From NCBI GenBank assembly GCA_013200995.1, contig CP053688.1, forward strand, positions 5,022,001 to 5,086,000: a stretch of DNA of 64,000 nucleotides, written 5' to 3'. Positions within the stretch are counted from its first letter, which is position 1; every line of letters starts with the position of its first letter. Under the pieces are notes generated by a model. The model was not told the DNA's origin, ran no database searches, and saw only the letters and a list, made by a program, of their open reading frames with translations. The DNA is from Arthrobacter citreus. Lineage in GTDB: Bacteria > Bacillota > Bacilli > Bacillales > Bacillaceae_G. The position numbers and the translations under genes are program-made. Shown here piece after piece: positions 17,280 through 25,060 of the stretch.

Positions 17280-17605
17280 CCTCCTAATGTATATTACGTA
17301 AGTATTCTATCAGTCCAATGTGAACTTAGTGTGAATTATTTGTAACAAGGAGATTAGTTCTAGACTTAGAGTATAGGAAGTGCAGAGAGACAATTATACA
17401 AGATCATGGGTTTAGGGTTCAGTAGGTGCATAGAATAGATTGTTTTAAAATATTCGATTCAAAAGCTTCAATCTTGAGTTTAAATTCATTAAATTAGTGC
17501 TAGATTAAAGTTAAAATAAACTACTGTGGGTTTTATTTTGGGTTTTGTTAGTTTTGAAATAATGTGTTATAAATTATATATATATTTTGAGTTAGGGGTA
17601 CATAG
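17280..17605. other. intergenic region between divergent alarmone synthetase gene and psd
   Basis: AT-rich, with ACGTAA near 17296 that could be a stress-sigma -10 for the minus-strand gene. No stable hairpin, RNA motif or coding frame with a ribosome site was found. Confidence 0.4.
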
Positions 17606-18385
17606 ATGAAACAGAGTTTTTATCGTTTGTTTATTGAATTAACTAATAATCGTTTTACTTCAGGTCTTTTGCGTAGGTTTTCTACTTCTAGATTGAGTAA
17701 GCTATTTATTAAGCCGTATATTAAAGCGTTTAATTTAAATATGGATGAGAGTAAAGAATCTTCTTTTTCTTCATTACATGCATTGTTCACTAGGGAATTA
17801 AAGCAAAATGCTAGACCGATCCATGCTGGTGAAAGTGAATTAGCTTGTCCGGTAGATGGTGTGTTAGAGTCATGTGGGAAAATTGAAATGGATATTAAAT
17901 TTGTCGTTAAAGGAAAAACATATAGCATTATTGATATGTTAGGTTCAAAGGAAATGGCAGATAAGTATGATGAGGGTTATTATATGGTGTTGTATTTAAG
18001 TCCTAGCCATTATCATCGTATGCATAGTCCAATTGAAGGCGAAGTTGTTTCTCAATTTGAATTAGGTTCAAAATCTTATCCTGTTAATAAAGCAGGTTTA
18101 ACGTACGGTAAAGATCCACTTTCAAAAAATTATCGCATTGTTTCAGAAGTATTATGCAATGATAATAATAAACATATTGCGATGATTAAAGTTGGTGCTA
18201 TGTTTGTTAATACAATCGTCGTAACTAAAAAAGAAAAACAATTAAAAAAAGGTGAAGAGGTAGGTTATTTTTCTTTTGGGTCTACGGTTGTGTTACTTTT
18301 TGAAGCAAATAGTTTTACACCGGATGAGAAACTACAGTCTGGACAAGCGATAAGAGTTGGTCAAAATCTTGGGAAATTAGTTTAA
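17606..18385 (+). CDS. psd: phosphatidylserine decarboxylase proenzyme
   Basis: Psd converts phosphatidylserine to phosphatidylethanolamine at the inner leaflet. The 259-residue proenzyme is self-cleaved at a GST motif, seen here as SFGSTVVLLFE near residue 224, where the Ser becomes the pyruvoyl group. SPSHYHRMHSPIEG carries conserved catalytic His residues and CPVDGVLESCG is also typical. Phosphatidylserine synthase (pssA) is not next to it. TTAGGGG provides a ribosome site; a terminator follows. Confidence 0.94.
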   Translation: MKQSFYRLFIELTNNRFTSGLLRRFSTSRLSKLFIKPYIKAFNLNMDESKESSFSSLHALFTRELKQNARPIHAGESELACPVDGVLESCGKIEMDIKFVVKGKTYSIIDMLGSKEMADKYDEGYYMVLYLSPSHYHRMHSPIEGEVVSQFELGSKSYPVNKAGLTYGKDPLSKNYRIVSEVLCNDNNKHIAMIKVGAMFVNTIVVTKKEKQLKKGEEVGYFSFGSTVVLLFEANSFTPDEKLQSGQAIRVGQNLGKLV

Positions 18386-18421
18386 AAATAATAAAAGTAT
18401 GCACTTTTTTTCACGAAATGG

Positions 18422-18452
18422 GAGCCATCGTATAGAAAGATGGTTCTTTTTC
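18422..18452 (+). terminator. psd terminator
   Basis: The stem GAGCCATC/GATGGTTC (18422-18429 with 18439-18446) has a T run. Confidence 0.85.
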
Positions 18453-18524
18453 TGTTATTGTAAAGAGTGCTTGTATTTTAATTTCACTTGTATTATTTGC
18501 GTATATTGAAAATAATAAAAATGA

Positions 18525-18665
18525 TTAAGATGTTTTTTTTATATAGAAATCTAGTCCTCTTCGTTTAATTTCTTTTTCAATTAAATAAATGAAGGCCGGA
18601 TCTAGCTGTAAACCAAGAGCTTTTTTGTATGACTCAAGTAACAACTCATCATTTAATTTGTACAT
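18525..18665 (-). CDS. sda: sporulation inhibitor Sda
   Basis: A 46-residue protein reading MYKLNDELLLESYKKALGL, then LDPAFIYLIEKEIKRRGLD and a short tail. Sda binds histidine kinase KinA and blocks entry into sporulation when DNA replication is perturbed. The helical-hairpin sequence is well conserved. It lies next to yqeG as in B. subtilis. Four DnaA-box-like sequences lie upstream, fitting the known DnaA control of sda. The SD GGAGGTG is about 20 bp from the ATG, with a short GCCC/GGGC hairpin between them, which is unusual. Confidence 0.94.
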   Translation of the reverse strand: MYKLNDELLLESYKKALGLQLDPAFIYLIEKEIKRRGLDFYIKKTS

Positions 18666-18672
18666 ATTTTTT

Positions 18673-18694
18673 GCCCGGTTGGGCGTTCACCTCC
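18673..18694 (-). promoter_or_regulatory. sda ribosome site separated from ATG by a small hairpin
   Basis: On the minus strand the order is GGAGGTG, AAC, GCCC-AACC-GGGC, AAAAAAT, ATG. If the 12-base hairpin folds, effective spacing falls to about 9-10 bases; unfolded it is about 20. Confidence 0.5.
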
Positions 18695-18767
18695 GAGTGA
18701 TTAGAATTTTTTTAATTTCTTTGTAAACTTAATGTATCAAATTTTTAAAAAGAGAACAACCGTTCGT

Positions 18768-18867
18768 TTATCCACAGAAATAGGTGGATAACTTGTGGGT
18801 AAATTGTTTATATTTTCTGAAAAAGTATGTTATAGGACTAAGGATAATGTGTATAGATTTATCCACA
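18768..18867. promoter_or_regulatory. cluster of DnaA boxes between sda and yqeG
   Basis: Perfect TTATCCACA lies at 18768-18776 and 18859-18867. One-mismatch boxes on the other strand lie at about 18783-18791 and 18794-18802. In B. subtilis DnaA acts on the sda promoter through such boxes; the same role is inferred here, and yqeG may also be affected. Confidence 0.85.
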
Positions 18868-18924
18868 GTTTAAATGGTTGTAGTTATTTGTCGAACGATT
18901 TATAGAATATATCGAGGTGTAATA

Positions 18925-19446
18925 ATGTTTAATAAATTTTTACCGAGTGAAACTGTTAATAATGTTTATGCAATTACGCCTGAGCATCTGAAAGGCTTAG
19001 GAATAAAGGGGATCATTACGGATCTAGATAATACGTTAGTAGAATGGCATAGACCACTAGCAACCCCTGAATTAACAAAATGGTTTAAAGGTATGGATGA
19101 TGCTGGGATTAAAATAACAGTTGTATCAAATAACAATGCTGAACGTGTTGGGAAATTTTGCGACCCTCTAGGCATTCCATTTATTCATCGAGCACGTAAG
19201 CCACTAGCTACTTCATATAAGAAGGCTTATAAACAAATGAATTTAAAACCGACTGAAGTTGTAATGATTGGTGATCAATTACTTACGGACGTATTTGGTG
19301 GTAATCGTCAAGGAATTCACACGATTTTAGTAGTTCCAGTTGCGAGTACGGATGGTATTTGGACAAGATTTAATCGAATGGTAGAACGTAGAATTCTTTC
19401 TTCTTTAAGAAAGCAAGGATTGCTACAGTGGGAGGATAAAAAGTGA
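18925..19446 (+). CDS. yqeG: YqeG family HAD IIIA-type phosphatase
   Basis: A cytoplasmic haloacid-dehalogenase-type phosphatase, 173 residues. Motif I is TDLDNTLVEWHRP, motif II VVSNNN, and motif III/IV spans KPLATSYKKAY to VMIGDQLLTDVFGGNR. Related proteins include mitochondrial phosphatidylglycerophosphate phosphatases, but the Bacillus substrate is not settled. The ATG at 18925 has GAGGTG 5 bases upstream; an in-frame ATG at 18874 lies just after a DnaA box and is less likely. It overlaps the start of yqeH. Confidence 0.9.
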   Translation: MFNKFLPSETVNNVYAITPEHLKGLGIKGIITDLDNTLVEWHRPLATPELTKWFKGMDDAGIKITVVSNNNAERVGKFCDPLGIPFIHRARKPLATSYKKAYKQMNLKPTEVVMIGDQLLTDVFGGNRQGIHTILVVPVASTDGIWTRFNRMVERRILSSLRKQGLLQWEDKK

Positions 19447-20552
19447 GTCATACAGAAATAAGATGTATTGGTTGTGGGGTTGAAATTCAATCTGAGGATA
19501 AAGAAAAGCTTGGATATGCACCTCCATCTTCATTAGAAAAAGATGAAATTATTTGTCAACGTTGTTTCCGTTTAAAAAACTATAATGAGATTCAGGATGT
19601 GGAGTTAACTGATTCTGACTTCATTCGTATTTTAAATGGAATTGGTTCAAAGGACTGTCTAGTCATAAAAGTAGTTGATGTTTTTGATTTTTCTGGTAGT
19701 TGGTTAAATGGGATCAATCGATTTGTTGGAAACAATAAAATTTTATTAGTTGGAAATAAAGCAGATTTAATTCCGAAATCAGTTAAGAAAAATAAGCTTA
19801 CTCAATGGATGAGTGGAACTGCAAAACGCTGGGGGCTAAGGCCAGTAGGTATTCATTTAGTTAGTGCAGTTAAAGGCACTGGTATTGATGAATTAGCAGA
19901 AAGTATTGAGAAGTATCGTGAAGGCAAGGATGTATATGTAGTAGGGTGTACAAATGTTGGAAAATCAACATTTATAAATACGATGATTAAACGTTATAGT
20001 GAAGAGAGCAGTAATATCATTACAACATCTCACTTTCCGGGTACAACACTTGACCTAATTCAAATACCACTTGATGAACATAGTGATTTAATCGATACTC
20101 CTGGAATCATTAATCATCATCAAATGGCTCATTTTGTTGATAAAAAAGGTTTGAAAATCATTACACCGAAAAAAGAAATTAAGCCGATGGTTTATCAATT
20201 AAATGAAGGTCAAACATTATTCTTTGGTGGCTTAGCTCGCTTTGATTATTTAGAAGGTGGAAGACGTTCTTTTACTTGTCATTTCTCAAACGAATTATCA
20301 ATTCATCGTACAAAACAAGAAAATGCCGATGAATTATACGAAAGACAAGCTGGTGAATTATTAGTTCCACCATATGGAGAACAAATTAATGAGTTACCTA
20401 AATTAGTAAGGCATGAATTTATGATAAAAGATGCTAAAACTGATATAGTTTATTCAGGGTTAGGATGGATTACAGTGAATGACCCAGGTGCTAAAATCGT
20501 TGCTTATGTACCAAAAGGTGTAGCTGTAACTCTTCGTAATTCTATTATATAA
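19443..20552 (+). CDS. yqeH: ribosome biogenesis GTPase YqeH
   Basis: YqeH is a circularly permuted GTPase needed for 30S subunit assembly. An N-terminal zinc finger (CIGCG ... CQRC) precedes the permuted G domain: G4 GNKADLIPKS comes before G1 GCTNVGKSTF, followed by G3 DTPG. A C-terminal RNA-binding part completes 369 residues. It starts with GTG overlapping the yqeG stop (GTGA), so the two are translationally coupled. Same order as in B. subtilis. Confidence 0.96.
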   Translation: MSHTEIRCIGCGVEIQSEDKEKLGYAPPSSLEKDEIICQRCFRLKNYNEIQDVELTDSDFIRILNGIGSKDCLVIKVVDVFDFSGSWLNGINRFVGNNKILLVGNKADLIPKSVKKNKLTQWMSGTAKRWGLRPVGIHLVSAVKGTGIDELAESIEKYREGKDVYVVGCTNVGKSTFINTMIKRYSEESSNIITTSHFPGTTLDLIQIPLDEHSDLIDTPGIINHHQMAHFVDKKGLKIITPKKEIKPMVYQLNEGQTLFFGGLARFDYLEGGRRSFTCHFSNELSIHRTKQENADELYERQAGELLVPPYGEQINELPKLVRHEFMIKDAKTDIVYSGLGWITVNDPGAKIVAYVPKGVAVTLRNSII

Positions 20553-20577
20553 GAATAATTTTGGGGGCTAAAGAGAA

Positions 20578-21414
20578 ATGAAAGACCAATACTATGTAAT
20601 CGGTCAGCCGATTGGTCATTCAATGTCACCAACTATGCATAATGAATGGTTTCTCTCTAATCATATTTCAGGTCACTATTCTGCAAAAGAAGTTGGGATA
20701 ACAGAATTAAAATCAGTTATGACAGAGTTTCGTTCAACTGTTAAAGGATTTAATGTAACAGCACCACTTAAAGTAGAAGTAATGCAGTATTTAGATGAAA
20801 TTGATCCATTAGCAAAAGCAATTGGAGCTGTTAATACGGTTATCAATAAAGATGGAAAATTATTTGGTAAAAATACTGATGGTATTGGATATATTAGAGG
20901 TCTATCTTATGTTTTGGAAAAACCGATTGAAGAAGAAACTATTTTAATTATTGGTGCAGGCGGTGCTGCTAGAGCAATTCTTTATAGCCTACTACACTTA
21001 GGAGTTAAGCATATTACCGTTACAAATCGAACGGTGGAAAAAGCAAAAGAGCTCTTAGATGGTAAGTTGATGAATGAGGTTAATATTATTTCAATTCAAG
21101 AGGCTGAAGAACAACTTGGAAGATTTTCGCTGATTATTCAAACGACTTCGGTTGGAATGAAGCCAAACGAAAATAGCACTCCTTTAGCACTAACTAATTT
21201 ATCACCAAATGCAATTGTATCGGATCTAATTTATAGCCCGTTTAAAACAGTATTTTTAAAAGAAGCTGAAGACAGAAATGTAGCTATACAAAACGGATTA
21301 CCGATGTTTATTTATCAAGGAGCATTAGCATTTCAAGAGTGGACAGGAATTTTTCCTAATACTATTGATGCTTATTCATTATTAGAAAGAAAACTTGGAG
21401 GAACAAAATGTTAA
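20578..21414 (+). CDS. aroE: shikimate dehydrogenase
   Basis: AroE reduces 3-dehydroshikimate to shikimate with NADPH. The 278 residues include SMSPTMHN (substrate binding), NVTAPLK with the catalytic Lys near 65, NTDG with the catalytic Asp near 101, the dinucleotide loop GAGGAARAI near 127 and the C-terminal YQGALAFQEW. In B. subtilis the orthologue (called aroD there) is in the same place. The yhbY start overlaps its end by 7 bp. Confidence 0.96.
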   Translation: MKDQYYVIGQPIGHSMSPTMHNEWFLSNHISGHYSAKEVGITELKSVMTEFRSTVKGFNVTAPLKVEVMQYLDEIDPLAKAIGAVNTVINKDGKLFGKNTDGIGYIRGLSYVLEKPIEEETILIIGAGGAARAILYSLLHLGVKHITVTNRTVEKAKELLDGKLMNEVNIISIQEAEEQLGRFSLIIQTTSVGMKPNENSTPLALTNLSPNAIVSDLIYSPFKTVFLKEAEDRNVAIQNGLPMFIYQGALAFQEWTGIFPNTIDAYSLLERKLGGTKC

Positions 21415-21698
21415 CAGGTAAACAAAAAAGATTTTTACGCTCAAAAGCTCATCACTTAAACCCTATTTTTCAAGTAGGTAAAGGTGGAGTAAATGAAAAT
21501 ATGGTTAAGCAAATTTCAGAAGCACTTGAAGTAAGAGAACTTTTAAAAGTAAGTATACTTCAAAACTGCGATGAGGACCGTTATGAAATAGCAGATCAAC
21601 TAGTTGAAGGTACAGACGCTGAACTAGTACAAGTAATTGGACATACAGTCGTTTTATATAAAGAGTCAGAAGAAAATAAAACAATCGTATTACCTTAA
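21408..21698 (+). CDS. yhbY: ribosome assembly RNA-binding protein YhbY
   Basis: A 96-residue CRM-domain protein (YqeI in B. subtilis) that binds precursor ribosomal RNA. Family features are LTGKQKRFLRSKAH at the start, VGKGG (the CRM GxxG-type loop) and ALEVRELLKVSILQN. It overlaps aroE. Only 37 bp separate its stop from yqeK; in B. subtilis nadD lies here and it is absent in this window. Confidence 0.94.
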   Translation: MLTGKQKRFLRSKAHHLNPIFQVGKGGVNENMVKQISEALEVRELLKVSILQNCDEDRYEIADQLVEGTDAELVQVIGHTVVLYKESEENKTIVLP

Positions 21699-21735
21699 TA
21701 AGTTAAATACCGTTAATTAGAGGAGAAGCGGATTA

Positions 21736-22323
21736 ATGGATAAACAAAAAGCACTTTCATTTGTAAAAGAAAAACTAACGAACGGGCGTTTTACACATAC
21801 TATTGGTGTGATGGAAACTTCAGTTAGACTTGCCGAAAAATATGGTGCGGATGTAAAAAAAGCAGAGTTAGCTGCAATTTTCCATGATGTCGCAAAATGC
21901 ATGCCGATTAAAGAGTTAAAAGCAATTATGGAAGAAAATGAACTTTCACTAAAGCTTTTAAAGTATAATAAAGAACTTTGGCATGCTCCTGTTGGTGCAT
22001 TTCTTACAAAACATGAATATGGAATTGATGATAAAGAAATTTTACGAGCAATCAAATACCATACAAGTGGTCATAAAGAGATGAATTTATTAGATAAAAT
22101 AATATATGTAGCAGACTATATTGAACCTAATCGTAACTTTCCTGGTGTGGAAGAAGCTCGTGAATTAGCCGAACAAAATTTGGATAGAGCATTATTATTC
22201 GCATTAAAAAATACGATTACATTTTTGATCAATAAAGAACAGACAGTCTACCCATTAACGGTTAAAACATATAACTCAATTTTAAAGCAAGTTCAAAGCC
22301 AGGGGGAACAAAAAAATGAATGA
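21736..22323 (+). CDS. yqeK: symmetrical Ap4A hydrolase YqeK (HD domain)
   Basis: A 195-residue HD-superfamily phosphohydrolase; YqeK enzymes split diadenosine tetraphosphate into two ADP. Metal-binding residues are visible: FTHTIGV (His), FHDVAK (HD pair near residues 49-50), LWHAPVGA (His), YHTSG (His) and VADYIEPNR (Asp). In many Bacillaceae it sits right after nadD; here nadD is missing upstream. rsfS overlaps its end by 8 bp. Confidence 0.94.
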   Translation: MDKQKALSFVKEKLTNGRFTHTIGVMETSVRLAEKYGADVKKAELAAIFHDVAKCMPIKELKAIMEENELSLKLLKYNKELWHAPVGAFLTKHEYGIDDKEILRAIKYHTSGHKEMNLLDKIIYVADYIEPNRNFPGVEEARELAEQNLDRALLFALKNTITFLINKEQTVYPLTVKTYNSILKQVQSQGEQKNE

Positions 22324-22672
22324 AAAAGAATTAATGATATTAGCAGTAAAAGCAGCAGACGACAAGAAAGCTGAAGATTTAGTTGTATTAGATATGAAGG
22401 GAATCTCTTCAATTGCAGATTATTTCATTATTTGCCAAGGGAATTCAGATAAGCAAGTTCAGGCAATTGCTAGAGAAGTAAAAGATCAAGCGTATCAACA
22501 TGGTAAAGATGTAAAACGTCTAGAAGGATTTGACGAAGCTCGTTGGGTATTAGTCGATATCGGTGATGTTGTCGTTCATATTTTCCATCGTGACGAAAGA
22601 AACTATTATAACTTAGAAAAGCTTTGGGGAGATGCGCCATCTCTTGATGTATACGGAGAAATTCTTTCATGA
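22316..22672 (+). CDS. rsfS: ribosomal silencing factor RsfS
   Basis: RsfS binds ribosomal protein L14 (uL14) and prevents 30S-50S joining under nutrient limitation. The 118 residues include DLVVLDMKGISSIADYFIIC, GNSDKQVQAIA and ARWVLVDIGDVVVHIFH, the conserved core. Coupled to yqeK (overlap) and to yqeM (4-bp overlap), same order as in B. subtilis (yqeL). Confidence 0.95.
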   Translation: MNEKELMILAVKAADDKKAEDLVVLDMKGISSIADYFIICQGNSDKQVQAIAREVKDQAYQHGKDVKRLEGFDEARWVLVDIGDVVVHIFHRDERNYYNLEKLWGDAPSLDVYGEILS

Positions 22673-23412
22673 CATACAATCGCTTCGCGTACTTGTATGA
22701 TCAATTAATGAATGACGTCCCTTATGAAAGATGGGTCGAATTCTTAAAAAATGTGTTTCAAAAGTATGATGTAAATCAACCTGAAATTTTAGATATCGGA
22801 TGTGGTACAGGAACTTTACCGATTCTTTTATCAAAATTGAACTATTCAGTTAGTGGGGTCGATTTATCTGAGGAAATGTTAAGTGTTGCGATGGCAAAAG
22901 CCGAACAGGAAAAAGTGAATATACCTTTTTTTCAACAAAATATGGTTGAACTAGAAGGATTTAATGAATTAGATTGTGTAACGATTTTCTGTGATTCACT
23001 TAATTATTTAGAAACGGAAGATCAAGTAAAACAAACATTTCGTAATGTACATGAAAGTTTAAAAGAAAATGGTTTGTTTTTATTTGATGTACATTCGCCT
23101 TATAAAATTGAAGAAATATTTGCTGAAGAGACATTTTTTATTGATGATGCAGAGTTAAGCTTAGTTTGGTCTTGTACACAAGGCGTGCAACCTTTAAGTG
23201 TTGAACATGATTTAGTTTTTTTTATGAAAGATGAACATCGTGATCTATATGAACGTTTTGAGGAATATCACAATCAACGAACATATCCAATCAATACGTA
23301 TAAAACATGGTTGAATGAAAATGGATTTGAAATAAAAGAAATCATTGCTGATTTTGATGAGTCGGTAGAAGAAATGTCTGAGCGAATCTTTTTTATAGCA
23401 ATGAAAAAATAA
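22669..23412 (+). CDS. yqeM: class I SAM-dependent methyltransferase YqeM
   Basis: A 247-residue methyltransferase with the SAM-binding motif LDIGCGTGTLP at about residues 40-50 and the acidic loop VDLSEEML. The N-terminus RFAYLYDQLMNDVPYERW is typical of YqeM. Substrate unknown. It closes the yqe operon and is followed by a strong terminator. Confidence 0.9.
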   Translation: MTYNRFAYLYDQLMNDVPYERWVEFLKNVFQKYDVNQPEILDIGCGTGTLPILLSKLNYSVSGVDLSEEMLSVAMAKAEQEKVNIPFFQQNMVELEGFNELDCVTIFCDSLNYLETEDQVKQTFRNVHESLKENGLFLFDVHSPYKIEEIFAEETFFIDDAELSLVWSCTQGVQPLSVEHDLVFFMKDEHRDLYERFEEYHNQRTYPINTYKTWLNENGFEIKEIIADFDESVEEMSERIFFIAMKK

Positions 23413-23453
23413 AAAACCCTTATAAGAAAACTCTTTTTCTTAAAGGGTTTTTT
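23411..23453 (+). terminator. terminator of the yqeG-yqeM operon
   Basis: The outer stem AAAAAACCCTT/AAGGGTTTTTT (23411-23421 with 23443-23453) encloses an AAGAAAA/TTTTCTT stem. Confidence 0.88.
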
Positions 23454-23531
23454 GCTTTATTAACCATATAAAATTAAATTTTGTATTTTTGTGTGCAATT
23501 GAATAAACAAGTACAATTAACAACAAGTTAA

Positions 23532-24347
23532 TCAAAACTGCTCCTTAACCCGTTCGATTTCTTGATCAAATTTATTATGTGTTTTTTCAAAGATTTCTTC
23601 AAATAAGTCCCCAACTCGGGCTTCAAGTACTTTGATTCCTTCACCAGTAATTCCGCCTTTTACACATACCTTTTCTTGAAGTGTTTCAAGCGTAAAATGT
23701 TTTTGTTCAATGAGTTTTCCAAACCCAATAATCATTTCTTCTGCTAAAATCGTTGCTTGCTCTTTTGAAATGGATGTTTGATATACAGCTGCATCAATAA
23801 ATTTTTGGAGTAAATAACTAAAAAATGCCGGTCCACAGCTTGCGATATCAGACGAGACTCTTGTAATATCCTCTGAAATCATAACAGGTTTAGAGACTTT
23901 CGAAAATAGCTCGATAATTTGCTCCTTATTTTTGGCTGTACACCTTTTTCCGAAATTAACTAAAGTAACACCACTCAATGCTTGGTTAGTTATGCTAGGA
24001 ATAACTCTTGCAACTTGACAAGGTAAAATGGCTTCTAATTGATCGACATTTATTGGACTTGTAATCGATATAACACAATGTTTTTTTGTGAAATATTTTT
24101 GTAAAGATGAAAGTAATGGTTGTATTTCTAATGGTTTTACGCATACGATTACAATTTCTGAAGAGGTGATGACTTCTTTTGCTGTCTCAACAACATTTAA
24201 ATCAGGATATATATTTTTTAGCTCATAAGCTTTATACATTGAACGGTTTGTAATTGTTAACTCGGAGGGCTTCAAGGCAATCGACTTTATAAATCCATTA
24301 AGCAAGATAGTTCCCATATTTCCTGTACCTATGATGCCTACGTTCAT
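23532..24347 (-). CDS. comER: ComER, pyrroline-5-carboxylate reductase-like protein
   Basis: A 271-residue member of the ProC family, encoded opposite to comEA as in B. subtilis. The N-terminal NAD(P)-binding motif is IGTGNMG and the C-terminal part has SDIASCGPAFFSYLLQ and GGITGEG as in ProC. It is not needed for transformation in B. subtilis, but has been linked to sporulation and biofilm control in some Bacillus species; that is from memory. The ATG at 24347 gives the usual length; a longer upstream frame overlaps comEA and was not used. Confidence 0.9.
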   Translation of the reverse strand: MNVGIIGTGNMGTILLNGFIKSIALKPSELTITNRSMYKAYELKNIYPDLNVVETAKEVITSSEIVIVCVKPLEIQPLLSSLQKYFTKKHCVISITSPINVDQLEAILPCQVARVIPSITNQALSGVTLVNFGKRCTAKNKEQIIELFSKVSKPVMISEDITRVSSDIASCGPAFFSYLLQKFIDAAVYQTSISKEQATILAEEMIIGFGKLIEQKHFTLETLQEKVCVKGGITGEGIKVLEARVGDLFEEIFEKTHNKFDQEIERVKEQF

Positions 24348-24436
24348 GAGTACATCCCTTCCTTTGCATACATTCTCTCCTACACTATATGATGAAAAGT
24401 CGAAAATAATGATATAAGTTAAAACGGAGGACGAAA

Positions 24437-25054
24437 ATGAAAAAGTTAATTCACAATAAACTAGTTTGGTTATGTCTATTAATTGTAGTAGTTCTAATAG
24501 TAAATTATTATCAAACTGAGCGTAAAAATGATGTTGTTTTTGCAAATCAATCTCATGAAGAAAGGGACGATGAAGAAAAGAAAACCGTGTCTAACAAAGA
24601 AATTAGTGCGCCAGCTCAATCAAAAGTTTTCATGGTTGATGTAAAAGGTGCAATTCAAAAACCAAGTGTCATTGAATGCAAGGAAGGAGATCGAGTCATT
24701 GATGTAATCAAATTAGCAGGAGGATTTCAAAAGAAAGCGGATGTGAATAAAGTAAATTTAGCTGAAAAAGTTTTTGATGAGATGGTAATCTATGTACCAT
24801 TGATTGGTGAAGAAATAGAGGTTGTTCCGTCTTCGACTAATAATAATACTGAAAAAAATGAAGCAATTGATATTAATCATGCAACACAATCAGAATTAGA
24901 AAAAATACCTGGAATTGGTCCAACAAAAGCAAAAAATATATTAGATTATATTGAATCTAATGGGCCGTTAACTTCGATTGAACAATTAGATGCAGTAAAT
25001 GGAATTGGCAAAAAATCTCTTGAACAAATGACTCCATTTATTTTAATTCGATAA
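24437..25054 (+). CDS. comEA: DNA-binding competence protein ComEA
   Basis: ComEA is the membrane-anchored receptor that pulls transforming double-stranded DNA into the envelope. An N-terminal membrane anchor (about residues 8-24) is followed by an SLBB-like segment (VDVKGAIQKP ... DVIKLAGGF) and a C-terminal helix-hairpin-helix pair (about 144-205: LEKIPGIGPTKAKNIL, LDAVNGIGKKSLEQM). GGAGGACG precedes the ATG. comEC begins 6 bp after its stop; comEB, normally between them in B. subtilis, is absent. Confidence 0.95.
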   Translation: MKKLIHNKLVWLCLLIVVVLIVNYYQTERKNDVVFANQSHEERDDEEKKTVSNKEISAPAQSKVFMVDVKGAIQKPSVIECKEGDRVIDVIKLAGGFQKKADVNKVNLAEKVFDEMVIYVPLIGEEIEVVPSSTNNNTEKNEAIDINHATQSELEKIPGIGPTKAKNILDYIESNGPLTSIEQLDAVNGIGKKSLEQMTPFILIR

Positions 25055-25060
25055 ATTATA

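Noticed and set aside
23532..24545. ComER start 66 codons further upstream
   Set aside because: The extension would overlap comEA; ATG 24347 gives the family length and begins directly before the NAD-binding motif.
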